64,000 nucleotides of DNA from Acrocarpospora pleiomorpha (GTDB lineage Bacteria > Actinomycetota > Actinomycetes > Streptosporangiales > Streptosporangiaceae): NCBI RefSeq assembly GCF_009687885.1, contig NZ_BLAF01000027.1, forward strand, positions 79,365 through 143,364, given 5' to 3'. Shown piece after piece: positions 50,992 through 59,545 of this stretch. The position numbers and the translations under genes are program-made. Below the pieces are notes generated by a model. It saw nothing but the letters and a program-made list of their open reading frames with translations, ran no database searches and was not told the origin of the DNA. How positions within the stretch are numbered: the stretch's first letter is position 1; every line of letters begins with the position of its first letter.

Positions 50992-51845
50992 ACCTCGCGG
51001 CCTGGAACACGACCCTGCAGTTCGCGGGGGTCAGCGCGCTCTTCGCGCTCAGCGTCTACGCCTCCCTGTGGACCGGCGTGCTCAGCCTGGCGCCCGTCTT
51101 CTTCGGCGCGGTCAGCGCCTTCACCTTCGGGTGGGCCACGATGACGCTGGGGCTGCCCCCGGTGGCGGCGCTGGCGCTCGGCGCCGTGGGCGGCGGGCTG
51201 CTCGGGGTGCTCACCGCCTTCCTGGTGCTGCGGCTGGAGAGCCACTACCTGGCGATGGCCACCATCGCGCTGGTCCTCATCGGCCGGGTGCTGGTGATCA
51301 ACATGGAGGGCTTCACCGGCGGCGTGGCGGGCACTTTGGCCCCCGGCGACCTAGGGACCTGGTTCTGGTGCCTGGGCTGCCTGGGGGCGGCCGCGTACGT
51401 GCTGGCCCGGCTGCGCGGCTCCCGGTTCGGGCTGGCGGCCTCGGCCGTACGGGAGGATCCGGCTGTGGCGCAGTCGCTGGGGATCTCCCCGCGCGCGGTG
51501 CAGCTGGTGGGCTTCACGCTCTCCGGCGTGTTCGGCGGGGTCGCGGGCGTGCTCCAGGCGAGCTTCCTGCAGTTCATCGGCCCGGACACCTTCTACACGC
51601 ACCTGGGCTTCACCACCCTGGCCGCCGTCGTCCTCGGCGGCGCCTACCACTGGCTCGGCCCGATCATCGGCGCCGTCGTCTTCACCGCGCTGCCCGAGCT
51701 GCTGCGCGGCCCGCTGGGCGAGTTCGACTCCATCGTCACGGGCCTGCTGCTGGTCGTGATCATCGTCTACCTGCCCAGGGGGCTGGTCGATCTACGGCGG
51801 TTCCGTCTATTGCGGGGCCGAGGGAAGGCGGTGGTGTCGGAATGA
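50988..51845 (+). CDS. Liv-type ABC transporter permease (LivM-like)
   Basis: A 285-residue permease of the LivM family with about eight membrane segments; the ATPase-contact loop reads AVREDPAVAQSLGISPRAVQ. ATG at 50988 overlaps the preceding stop (ATGA). With the LivH-like protein it forms the membrane channel of the importer. Confidence 0.93.
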   Translation: MNLAAWNTTLQFAGVSALFALSVYASLWTGVLSLAPVFFGAVSAFTFGWATMTLGLPPVAALALGAVGGGLLGVLTAFLVLRLESHYLAMATIALVLIGRVLVINMEGFTGGVAGTLAPGDLGTWFWCLGCLGAAAYVLARLRGSRFGLAASAVREDPAVAQSLGISPRAVQLVGFTLSGVFGGVAGVLQASFLQFIGPDTFYTHLGFTTLAAVVLGGAYHWLGPIIGAVVFTALPELLRGPLGEFDSIVTGLLLVVIIVYLPRGLVDLRRFRLLRGRGKAVVSE

Positions 51846-52645
51846 ACGCGATTGAGGTCGAGGGCCTGGTCAAGACCTTCGGCGGGCTGCGCGCGGTCGC
51901 TGAGGTGGACCTGCTCGTTCCCGAGCGGAGCATCTACGGCCTGCTCGGCCCGAACGGAGCCGGGAAGACCACCGTCGTCAACATGATCAGCGGTTTCCTG
52001 TCGCCGGACCGGGGTGTGATCCGGGTGCACGGGCGGGAGACGCACGGGCTGCCGCCGTACCGGATCGCTCGGGAGGGCGTGGCCCGCACCTATCAGAACA
52101 TCCGCCTGTTCCCGGGCATGACCGTGCTGGAGACCGTCGCCACCGGCGCCTACCACCGGCGGCGCTCCACCATCCTGGGGGCCGTGCTGCTCAGCCGCGC
52201 CGAGCGGAGGGAGCGGGCCGAGGTCACCGCGAAGGCGCTCGCGCTGATCGAGCGGGTGGGCATCACGGCCTCGCCCGGCGCGCTGGCCGAGACGCTCTCC
52301 TACGGCGACCAGCGGCGGGTGGAGCTCTCCAGGGCGCTGGCCGCCGAGCCACGGGTGCTGCTGCTGGACGAGCCCACCGCCGGGATGAACGACGCCGAGT
52401 CCCGGCAGATCGGCGAACTGCTGCTGGGTCTGCGCGCGGAAGGGCTGACGCTGGTCCTGATCGAGCACAACATGCGGCTGGTCGAGGAGTTCTGCGACGA
52501 GGTCACCGTGATGAACTCCGGCGCCGTGCTCGCCGTCGGCACGCTCGCGGCGTGCCTGGAACAACCCGATGTCAGGGAGGCCTATTTTGGCAAGCGATCC
52601 GATGCTCGCCGTATCGAAACTCTGCGCCGCGCACGGCGTGGTTGA
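51842..52645 (+). CDS. Liv-type ABC transporter ATP-binding protein (LivG-like)
   Basis: A 267-residue ATPase: Walker A GPNGAGKTT near residue 36, signature LSYGDQRRVELSRAL, Walker B VLLLDEPTAGM, and IEHNMRLVEEFCDEVTVM with the switch His. ATG at 51842 overlaps the LivM-like stop (ATGA). Confidence 0.94.
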   Translation: MNAIEVEGLVKTFGGLRAVAEVDLLVPERSIYGLLGPNGAGKTTVVNMISGFLSPDRGVIRVHGRETHGLPPYRIAREGVARTYQNIRLFPGMTVLETVATGAYHRRRSTILGAVLLSRAERRERAEVTAKALALIERVGITASPGALAETLSYGDQRRVELSRALAAEPRVLLLDEPTAGMNDAESRQIGELLLGLRAEGLTLVLIEHNMRLVEEFCDEVTVMNSGAVLAVGTLAACLEQPDVREAYFGKRSDARRIETLRRARRG

Positions 52646-53306
52646 GGCCGTCCGCGACGTCGACGTCCAGGTGCCCCAGGGGGCGCTGGTGGCGCTGGTC
52701 GGGGCCAACGGCGCCGGCAAGACCACCACCCTGAACTCGATCGCCGGGCTGCACAAGCCCTCCTCCGGCCGGGTCCTGGTCGGCGGCAGGGACGTCACGG
52801 GCTGGCCCTGCCACCGGCTGGTCAGGGCGGGAGTCGCGCTGGTGGCCGAGGGCCGCCGGGTGGCCCCCTCGCTCACCGTGCTGGAGAACCTGGAGCTCGC
52901 CTCGTACGCCAAGCGGCGCGACAAGGCCGACTTCCAGCAGCAGATCGGCCGGGTCTACGACCTGTTCCCCGTGCTGGCGGAGCGGCGCGGCCAGTACGCC
53001 GGGCTGCTGAGCGGCGGCGAGCAGCAGATGCTGGCCGTGGGCCGGGCCCTGATGACCCGGCCGGACGTGCTGGTCCTGGACGAGCCGTCCATGGGCCTGG
53101 CCCCCTCCATCGTGGACGTGCTGTTCACCACCATCTCCACGCTGCACGAGACGGGCTCCACCATCCTGCTGGTCGAGCAGAACGCGGAGCTGGCCCTGGC
53201 CGTCAGCGACTACGTCTACGTCATGCACCGGGGCCGGATCGTCGCCGAGGGCGAGCCGGACGAGCTGCGCTCGCGCCCCGAGATCATGACCGCCCTGTTC
53301 GGCTAG
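52587..53306 (+). CDS. Liv-type ABC transporter ATP-binding protein (LivF-like)
   Basis: A 239-residue ATPase: Walker A GANGAGKTTT, signature LSGGEQQMLAVGRAL, Walker B VLVLDEPSMGLAP and VEQNAELAL. TTG at 52587 is chosen because AGGGAGG lies 6 bases upstream; ATG at 52569 precedes that ribosome site and ATG at 52602 is too far from it. It overlaps the LivG-like gene by 59 bases. It completes the importer of the binding protein at 40126. Confidence 0.93.
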   Translation: MASDPMLAVSKLCAAHGVVEAVRDVDVQVPQGALVALVGANGAGKTTTLNSIAGLHKPSSGRVLVGGRDVTGWPCHRLVRAGVALVAEGRRVAPSLTVLENLELASYAKRRDKADFQQQIGRVYDLFPVLAERRGQYAGLLSGGEQQMLAVGRALMTRPDVLVLDEPSMGLAPSIVDVLFTTISTLHETGSTILLVEQNAELALAVSDYVYVMHRGRIVAEGEPDELRSRPEIMTALFG

Positions 53307-53318
53307 AAAGGCACCCCT

Positions 53319-54212
53319 GTGAACGAGATCAGACTGGACGGCCAGGTCGCCGTCGTCACCGGCGCCGGCCGGGGACTCGGCCGCGCGCACGCGCTGCTGC
53401 TGGCCGAGCGCGGCGCGGCGGTCGTGGTGAACGACGTCGGCGCGGCGCTGGACGGCGTGGGCGCCGAGCTGACGCCGGCCGGGCAGGTGGTCAAGGAGAT
53501 CACCGAGGCGGGCGGCAGCGCGGTGGCCGACGCCACCGACATCAGCACGCCGGAGGGCGCCCAGCGGGTGGTCGACCGTGCGATGGAGACATTCGGGCAG
53601 CTCGACATCCTGGTCAACAACGCCGGGATCCTGCGCGACCGGACGATGGCCAAGCTGACCCGCGACGAGGTGGACCCGGTGCTCGCGGTGCACCTGGGCG
53701 GGACCGTCTGGATGACCAAGGCCGCCTGGCCGGTCTTCACCGCGCGGCGGTACGGGCGGATCGTCAACACCACCTCCGCCGCCGGTCTTTTCGGCAACTT
53801 CGGCCAGACCGCGTACGCGGCGGCCAAGGCGGCCATCGTCGGCGTCACCAGGACGCTGGCCCTGGAGGGGGCCCGCCACGGCATCGCGGTCAACGCCATC
53901 GAGCCGGGCGCGCGCACCCGGATGACCGAGGACCTGCTGGGCGAGCTGGCCGACCGGCTCGACCCCGGGCTGGTCTCGCCGCTGGTGGTCTGGCTGGCCG
54001 ACCCCGCCTGCGACGTCACCGGCGAGGTGTACAACGTGGGCGGCGGCCGGGTGGCGCGGGTGGTCGTCGCGCAGACGCCGGGCTACTTCTCCCGGTCGGT
54101 GTCGCCGGAGGAGATCCGCGACAACTGGCACCGGATCAACGACCTGACCGAGGCGACGGTCGTCGAGACCTTCCAGCAGGAGCTGGACCTGCTGGTACGG
54201 CACCTGTCCTGA
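53319..54212 (+). CDS. short-chain dehydrogenase (multifunctional-enzyme-2-like)
   Basis: A 297-residue SDR: cofactor motif TGAGRGLGRAHALLL, VVVNDVG, NNAGILRDRTMAKL and the active-site YAAAKAA (Y-x3-K) after NTTSAAGLFGNFGQ. This is the pattern of the 3-hydroxyacyl-CoA dehydrogenase half of peroxisomal multifunctional enzyme 2, so it probably oxidises a 3-hydroxyacyl-CoA in the pathway. GTG at 53319 follows AAAGG with 7 bases spacing. It closes the transporter operon. Confidence 0.92.
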   Translation: MNEIRLDGQVAVVTGAGRGLGRAHALLLAERGAAVVVNDVGAALDGVGAELTPAGQVVKEITEAGGSAVADATDISTPEGAQRVVDRAMETFGQLDILVNNAGILRDRTMAKLTRDEVDPVLAVHLGGTVWMTKAAWPVFTARRYGRIVNTTSAAGLFGNFGQTAYAAAKAAIVGVTRTLALEGARHGIAVNAIEPGARTRMTEDLLGELADRLDPGLVSPLVVWLADPACDVTGEVYNVGGGRVARVVVAQTPGYFSRSVSPEEIRDNWHRINDLTEATVVETFQQELDLLVRHLS

Positions 54213-54230
54213 CTCACACGGCACTGATGT

Positions 54231-54244
54231 AAAGCAAGCGTTCG
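54231..54244. promoter_or_regulatory. TetR-type operator 7a
   Basis: AAAGCAAGCGTTCG, the weaker of two copies upstream of the LLM operon. Confidence 0.6.
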
Positions 54245-54253
54245 ATGTAAAGT

Positions 54254-54267
54254 AAAGCAAGCGTTTG
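54254..54267. promoter_or_regulatory. TetR-type operator 7b
   Basis: AAAGCAAGCGTTTG, with its centre 23 bases from operator 7a and 1 base upstream of a -10-like TAAACT (54269-54274). Confidence 0.7.
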
Positions 54268-54309
54268 ATAAACTTTCGTCCCGGACACCTAACCACACGA
54301 GGGACAAGC

Positions 54310-55572
54310 GTGAAGTTCACCTATTTCCACCTGATGCCCTTCGACGGGCTGCCAGAGGATTTCGCCCAGAAACACCGGAGCGTCTGGGTCGACATCGACC
54401 CCCGCCTCATGGACGTGCGGCGCATCCACCACCTCTACAACGACTACCTGGACGAGCTGGAGCACGCGGCGCGCACCGGCTTCGACGCCATCGGCGTCAA
54501 CGAGCACCACAGCAACGCCTACGGCCTGATGTCGAGCCCGAACATGATGGCCGCCTCGCTCGCCCGCCGTACCGCGGACACCGACGCCAAGATCCTGGTC
54601 ATGGGCGACGCGGTGCCGCTGTACAACCCGCCCATCAGGATCGCCGAGGAGCTGGCCATGCTCGACGTGATCAGCGGCGGCCGCCTCATCACCGGGTTCC
54701 CCCTCGGCAGCAGCCAGGACACCAACTACGCCTACGGCATCAAGCCCGCCACCGTGCGCGAGCGGTACTACGAGGGTTTCGAGCTCATCCTCAAGGCCTG
54801 GCAGTCGCAGGAGGTGTTCAGCCACAACGGCCGTTACACCAAGCTCCGCTACGTCAACCCCTGGCCGAAGCCGCTCCAGCAGCCGCACCCGCCGATCTGG
54901 GTGCCCGGCAGCGGCTCCCTGGAGACCATGGACTTCGCCATCCAGCGCGGCTTCCCGTTCTTCTTCCTCTCCTACTTCGGCACCGAGTTCTCCGGCTCGA
55001 TGTTGCGCCGCTTCTGGGAGCGGGCCGAAGCCGCGGGCGTGGACGACAATCCGTACCGGGTGGGCATGTTCCAGCCGATCCTCGTCGCCGACACCGACGA
55101 GGAGGCCGAGCGCCTCTACGCCGACCACGTGAAGTACTTCTACCGCCGGTGCACCCACACCTACCCCGGCTTCGCCGAGGCCCCCGGCTACAAGAGCGTC
55201 GAGTCGCTCGCCGCGGTGCTCCCGCCGCCCGGCGCCAAGTCGACCGCCCGGCCGGACAGCTTCCGCGCGGCCAGGGACTACGAGTGGGCGGACTTCATCA
55301 ACCTCGGGATCATCATCGCGGGCAGCCCCAGCACGGTCCGGGAGAAGCTGGAGCACCTGTCCGCGACGAATCGCATCGGCAACTGGATCGCCCTGATGCA
55401 CATCGGCGACATGCCGCGCGAGAAGGCCATGAACAACATCGAGCTGTTCGCCACCAAGGTCAAGCCCGGCCTGTCGGGGGTCTTCTCCCAGTACGAGCAC
55501 CACTGGTGGCCCAAACCCATCCCCGGCTTCGAACCGGCCAGGGTCGCTCCCGTGGAGGTGGCGGCGCGATGA
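54310..55572 (+). CDS. LLM-class oxidoreductase 4 (long form)
   Basis: A 420-residue luciferase-like flavoprotein, longer than the others: FTYFHLMPFDGLPEDF at the start, DAIGVNEHHSNAYGLMSSPNM, PIRIAEELAMLDVISGGRLI and GFPLGSSQDTNYAYGI. The EHH and SGGRL motifs place it with the true bacterial-luciferase-like monooxygenases (FMNH2/F420). GTG at 54310 has GAGGGA 5 bases upstream. It heads the nine-gene operon to 62981 after operators 7a and 7b; it may perform a Baeyer-Villiger-type or hydroxylation step, with the flavin reductase at 30237 as supplier. Confidence 0.9.
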   Translation: MKFTYFHLMPFDGLPEDFAQKHRSVWVDIDPRLMDVRRIHHLYNDYLDELEHAARTGFDAIGVNEHHSNAYGLMSSPNMMAASLARRTADTDAKILVMGDAVPLYNPPIRIAEELAMLDVISGGRLITGFPLGSSQDTNYAYGIKPATVRERYYEGFELILKAWQSQEVFSHNGRYTKLRYVNPWPKPLQQPHPPIWVPGSGSLETMDFAIQRGFPFFFLSYFGTEFSGSMLRRFWERAEAAGVDDNPYRVGMFQPILVADTDEEAERLYADHVKYFYRRCTHTYPGFAEAPGYKSVESLAAVLPPPGAKSTARPDSFRAARDYEWADFINLGIIIAGSPSTVREKLEHLSATNRIGNWIALMHIGDMPREKAMNNIELFATKVKPGLSGVFSQYEHHWWPKPIPGFEPARVAPVEVAAR

Positions 55573-56363
55573 GGCACACCTTCGAAGGCCCGCACCAGGG
55601 CGACGTCACCGTCGTCGACGAGCACGGCACCCCCGGCGGCCCCGTCGTGGTCTACCTGCACAGCGAGTGGGGCGCGTTCGAGGAGCCCCCGCTCTCCGGC
55701 GAACTGCTGGCCTCCGCCCGGGTCCTGGTCGCGCACCTGCCCGGGTGGGGCGTCTCCACCTCGGTCCGCGCCGCCTCCAGCCTGCCCGATCTGGCCCTGA
55801 CCCTGTGGTGGGCGCTGGACCGGCTGGAGGTGGGTGACGTGCGCCTGGCCGGGCACGGGCTAGGGGCCACCTTGGCCGCCGAGATGGCCGTCGCTCAGCC
55901 TGCCCGGGTCGGCGCCCTCGCGCTGATGGCCCCCTGGGGCATGTTCGACGAGGCCGACCCCGGCGCCGACATGTTCGCGCTGCTGCCCAGGGACCTCAAC
56001 CCGCTGATCTACGCCGACCCCGAAGGACCGGTCGCGGGCGCGCAGCAGCCCAGGCCCGCCGACGCGCACGAGACCGGGCTGGCCGTCATCCGCCGGGTCC
56101 AGGTGCTCGGGGCGGCGAGCAACTACCTGTTCCCCATCCCGGACACCGGGATCGCCGAGCGGCTCTACCGGCTCGCCGGGGTTCCCGTGCTGCTGGTGTG
56201 GGGGGCGCGGGACGGCGTGGTGCCGCCCTCGCTGGCCGGGCTGTGGTCGGATCATCTGCCGCACGCGCGCAGCGAGGTCGTGGCCGACGCCGCGCACATG
56301 GTCCCGTACGAGTCGGCGGACGCGCGCAAGCTCGTCGGCGAGTTCCTCACGGGCGCCACGTGA
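55569..56363 (+). CDS. alpha/beta-hydrolase-fold protein lacking the Ser nucleophile
   Basis: A 264-residue alpha/beta hydrolase fold. The elbow reads AGHGLGATLA, so the G-x-S-x-G Ser is Gly. The acid Asp (WGARDGVVPP) and catalytic His (DAAHMVPYES) are in place. The oxyanion region is YLHSEWGAFE instead of the usual H-G. It may be a pseudo-enzyme, or use another residue, as in C-C hydrolases or lyases where Ser is not essential. ATG at 55569 overlaps the LLM stop (ATGA). Confidence 0.88.
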   Translation: MRHTFEGPHQGDVTVVDEHGTPGGPVVVYLHSEWGAFEEPPLSGELLASARVLVAHLPGWGVSTSVRAASSLPDLALTLWWALDRLEVGDVRLAGHGLGATLAAEMAVAQPARVGALALMAPWGMFDEADPGADMFALLPRDLNPLIYADPEGPVAGAQQPRPADAHETGLAVIRRVQVLGAASNYLFPIPDTGIAERLYRLAGVPVLLVWGARDGVVPPSLAGLWSDHLPHARSEVVADAAHMVPYESADARKLVGEFLTGAT

Positions 56364-57544
56364 GCGGTGCCCTCGGGACCGGCTTCGACGACCCCGACCA
56401 CACGCTGATCGCCGAGGCGGTCCGCGAACGCTGCGCGGAGTTCCCCGACGAGTACTGGGCCGCCTGCGACGCCGAGCACCGCTTTCCGTGGGAGTTTTTC
56501 ACCGCCATGGCCGAGGGCGGCTGGCTGGGCATCGCCCTGCCGGAGGAGTACGGCGGCGCCGGCCGGGGCGTCACCGAGGCGGCGATCCTGCTCCGCGAGG
56601 TCGCCGCCTCCGGGGCGGCCATGAACGGCTGCACGGCCCTGCACATGAACCTGTTCGGGCTGCAGCCCGTGCTCAAGTACGGCAACGAGCGGCTCAGGAA
56701 GACGTTCCTGCCCCCGGCCGCCGAGGGCAGACTGCACGTCGCCTTCGCGGTCACCGAACCGGACGCGGGCACCGACACCTCCCGGATCAAGACGGTGGCC
56801 GAGCGGGACGGCGGCGGCTGGGTGATCTCCGGCCAGAAGATCTGGACCAGCAAGGCGCTGGAGTCCGACGTCGCGCTGATCCTGGCCCGCACCGCCCCCG
56901 CTCCCGGCGACGAGCGGCGCAGGTTCGACGGCCTCAGCCTGTTCCTGATCGACCTGGACCGCGCGCACGTCGACATCCGGCCCATCCCCAAGGCCGGGCG
57001 GAACGCCGTCGCCAGCTGCGAGACCTTCTACGACCGGCTGCCGGTCGAGGGCTGGCGGCTGGTGGGCGAGGAGGGGAAGGGCTTCAAGCACATCCTGTCC
57101 GGCCTCAACCCTGAGCGCATCCTGATCGCCGCCGAGGCGGTCGGCATCGGGTACGCGGCGCTCCGCCGCGCCACCGAGTACGCCCGGGTGCGCGAGGTCT
57201 TCGACCGGCCGATCGGCGCCAACCAGGCCATCAGCCATCCGCTGGCCGACGCCTATGCCCGCCTGGAGGCCGCGTGGCAGATGACCATGGTGGCGGCCCG
57301 GCGGTACGACGCGGGCCTGTCCTGCGGGGCCGAGGCCAACATCGCCAAGTACCTGGCCGCGCAGGCCGGGTACGACGCCGCCGACCGGGCCGTGCAGACT
57401 CACGGCGGGCTCGGGTACGCCCACGAGTTCCACGTCGAACGCTACTGGCGGGAGGCGCGGATCATGCGGCTGGCGCCGGTCAGCCAGGAGATGTCCCTGA
57501 ACTTCATCGCGCAGCAGGTGCTCGACCTGCCGCGCTCGTACTGA
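56360..57544 (+). CDS. acyl-CoA dehydrogenase 5
   Basis: A 394-residue acyl-CoA dehydrogenase with AVTEPDAGTDTSRIKTVAE, WVISGQKIWTSKALESDVAL and the complete C-terminal half (EYARVREVFDRPIGANQAI, QTHGGLGYAHEFHVERYWRE). Unlike the paired ACADs it appears to be a classic single-subunit enzyme. GTG at 56360 overlaps the hydrolase stop (GTGA). Confidence 0.92.
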   Translation: MSGALGTGFDDPDHTLIAEAVRERCAEFPDEYWAACDAEHRFPWEFFTAMAEGGWLGIALPEEYGGAGRGVTEAAILLREVAASGAAMNGCTALHMNLFGLQPVLKYGNERLRKTFLPPAAEGRLHVAFAVTEPDAGTDTSRIKTVAERDGGGWVISGQKIWTSKALESDVALILARTAPAPGDERRRFDGLSLFLIDLDRAHVDIRPIPKAGRNAVASCETFYDRLPVEGWRLVGEEGKGFKHILSGLNPERILIAAEAVGIGYAALRRATEYARVREVFDRPIGANQAISHPLADAYARLEAAWQMTMVAARRYDAGLSCGAEANIAKYLAAQAGYDAADRAVQTHGGLGYAHEFHVERYWREARIMRLAPVSQEMSLNFIAQQVLDLPRSY

Positions 57545-57559
57545 GGAGGGGGCCTTCTC

Positions 57560-58366
57560 ATGACTGTTGACGGCAGGCTGGCCGGGCAGGTCGCGTACGT
57601 GCTGGGCGGCGGCAGCCACGGACCCGCCCGCGACGGCGAGGCGCTTCCGATGGGCAACGGCCGGGCCATCGCGCTCCGCCTGGCCGCCGAGGGCGCCACC
57701 GTCGTGGTGGGCGACATCGACCTCGGCCGGGCCCAGGCCACCGTGGACGCGCTGGCGACGCCCGGCCTGGCGGTCGCGGTGGACGCCTGTGACCCCCAGT
57801 CCTGCCAGGCGGCCGTGGAGACCGCGCTCGACGCGTACCGGCACCTGGACATCGTGGTGTGCAACGTGGGCATCTCCGGGCGGGAGCCGCTCAAGGCGCA
57901 GACCCTCTCGGAGTGGGAGTATTCCGAGGCGGTCAACGTGCGCTCGCACTGGCTCACCGCCCAGGCGGCGCTGGAATCCATGCTGGCGCGCTCGCGGGGC
58001 GCGTTCGTCTTCGTCGGCTCCACCGCCGGGCTGCTGAGCAGCCGCCGGTCGTTGTCGTACGAGGCCACCAAGGCGGCGCAGCTGGCCGTCATGCGGCACA
58101 TCGCGGTCCGGTACGCCGCCCGCGGCATCCGCGCCAACGCGGTCGTGCTCGGCGTCATCGACTCCCCGCTGGTCCGGCGCGAGTTCGGGGCGGAGGGGGC
58201 GCCCGCCCGCGCGGCCGTGGTCCCGATGGGCCGCGAGGGCACCCCCGAGGAGGCCGCGGCCGCCGTCGCCTTCCTGGCCTCCGACGACGCCGCCTACGTC
58301 ACCGGCCAGAGCCTGATCGTCGACGGCGGCGTCAGCGCCTCCTGGCCCAGCCCTCCGAAGGGATGA
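57560..58366 (+). CDS. SDR-family oxidoreductase with an unusual cofactor loop
   Basis: A 268-residue SDR with the active-site SYEATKAA (Y-x3-K) and the C-terminal AAYVTGQSLIVDGG. The glycine-rich loop is atypical: LGGGSHGPARDGEALPMGNG, about eight residues longer than T-G-x-x-x-G-x-G. ATG at 57560 has GGAGGGGG 7 bases upstream. It lies between an ACAD and a thiolase gene and probably oxidises a hydroxyacyl-CoA or a cyclic alcohol. Confidence 0.88.
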   Translation: MTVDGRLAGQVAYVLGGGSHGPARDGEALPMGNGRAIALRLAAEGATVVVGDIDLGRAQATVDALATPGLAVAVDACDPQSCQAAVETALDAYRHLDIVVCNVGISGREPLKAQTLSEWEYSEAVNVRSHWLTAQAALESMLARSRGAFVFVGSTAGLLSSRRSLSYEATKAAQLAVMRHIAVRYAARGIRANAVVLGVIDSPLVRREFGAEGAPARAAVVPMGREGTPEEAAAAVAFLASDDAAYVTGQSLIVDGGVSASWPSPPKG

Positions 58367-58371
58367 CTCTT

Positions 58372-59541
58372 ATGCGAAGCGACGTGGTGATCCGGGGGGT
58401 CGGTATGACCCCGTTCGGCAAGTTTCTCGGCTCCTCCATGAAGGACATGGGCCGGCGGGCGGCGTTGGCCGCGCTGGAGGACGCCGGGATGGAGGTCGGC
58501 GACATCCAGGCGGTCTTCTTCGCCAACGCGCTCGCCGGTCTGATCACCGGCCAGGAGAGCATCCGGGGCGAGACCGTGACCTATCCTCTCGGGTTCGGCA
58601 CCATCCCCGTGCACAACGTCGAGAACGCCTGCGCCTCCGGGGGCAACGCGCTGCATCTGGCGTGGCTCTCGGTCGCCTCCGGCCTGTACGACACCGTGCT
58701 GGCGCTGGGAGTCGAGAAGGCCAACCACGAAGACCGCGCCCGCACCTTCCGCGCGTTCGGCGCGGGCATGGACGTCGAGGACGGCTTCGCCGTGGGCGAC
58801 GGCGCGGGGGAGGACCGCAGCCCGTTCGTCGACCGGCAGGCGCGCTTGGCGCAGACGTTGTTCGGCGAGCGCGGCGTGACCATGGATGGGCTGGCCCGGG
58901 TGACCTCGCGGTCGCTGGAGAACGCCCGGCTCAACCCGATGGCCCATCGCAGGTTCGGCGGGTCCCCCGAGGACGTGCTGAAGGCCCGGGTGGTCGTCGA
59001 TCCCCTCACCGTGCTGATGAGCTCCCCGATCAGCGACGGGGCCGCCGCCGCCGTGGTCACCCGGCGGCCCGGGGATCGCGACGTCCGGATCCTGGCATCC
59101 CGGCTGGCCACCCGCCCGCCCAAGGGCACGGCGGGGCCTGGCGCGGCGAAGGCGGCGGGGCTGGCGGCGTACGAGCAGGCGGGGCTCGGCCCCGGGGACG
59201 TCGACTTCGCCGAGGTGCACGACGCGTCCGTCGCGTACGAGCTGCTCACCTGGAGCGAACTCGGGCTGTGCGCGCCCGGCCAGGAGGAGGAGTGGGCCAT
59301 GACGGGCGTCACCGAACGTTCGGGCGCGATGCCGGTGAACGTCTCCGGCGGCCTCGTCGGGCGCGGTCACGCCCTCGGGGCCAGCGGCCTCGCTCAGGTC
59401 CACGACATCACCCAGCAGATCCGGGGGGAGGCGGGCGAGCTCCAGCTGCCCCACGTCCGCGTCGGCCTGGCCCAGATCGGCGGGGGCGTCATCGACTGGG
59501 AGACCGCCGCCTCCACCGTGCACATCCTGGCCGGGGCGTGA
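58372..59541 (+). CDS. SCP2-type thiolase 2
   Basis: A 389-residue thiolase of the SCP-x/Ltp group: nucleophile Cys 87 in VENACASGGNAL, EVHDASVAYELL and GRGHALGASGLAQV with the acid/base His; the C terminus has LAQIGGG in place of the Cys motif. ATG at 58372 is chosen because AAGGG lies 9 bases upstream; ATG at 58363 touches that site. It may cleave a branched 3-ketoacyl-CoA. Confidence 0.9.
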   Translation: MRSDVVIRGVGMTPFGKFLGSSMKDMGRRAALAALEDAGMEVGDIQAVFFANALAGLITGQESIRGETVTYPLGFGTIPVHNVENACASGGNALHLAWLSVASGLYDTVLALGVEKANHEDRARTFRAFGAGMDVEDGFAVGDGAGEDRSPFVDRQARLAQTLFGERGVTMDGLARVTSRSLENARLNPMAHRRFGGSPEDVLKARVVVDPLTVLMSSPISDGAAAAVVTRRPGDRDVRILASRLATRPPKGTAGPGAAKAAGLAAYEQAGLGPGDVDFAEVHDASVAYELLTWSELGLCAPGQEEEWAMTGVTERSGAMPVNVSGGLVGRGHALGASGLAQVHDITQQIRGEAGELQLPHVRVGLAQIGGGVIDWETAASTVHILAGA

Positions 59542-59545
59542 CCCG

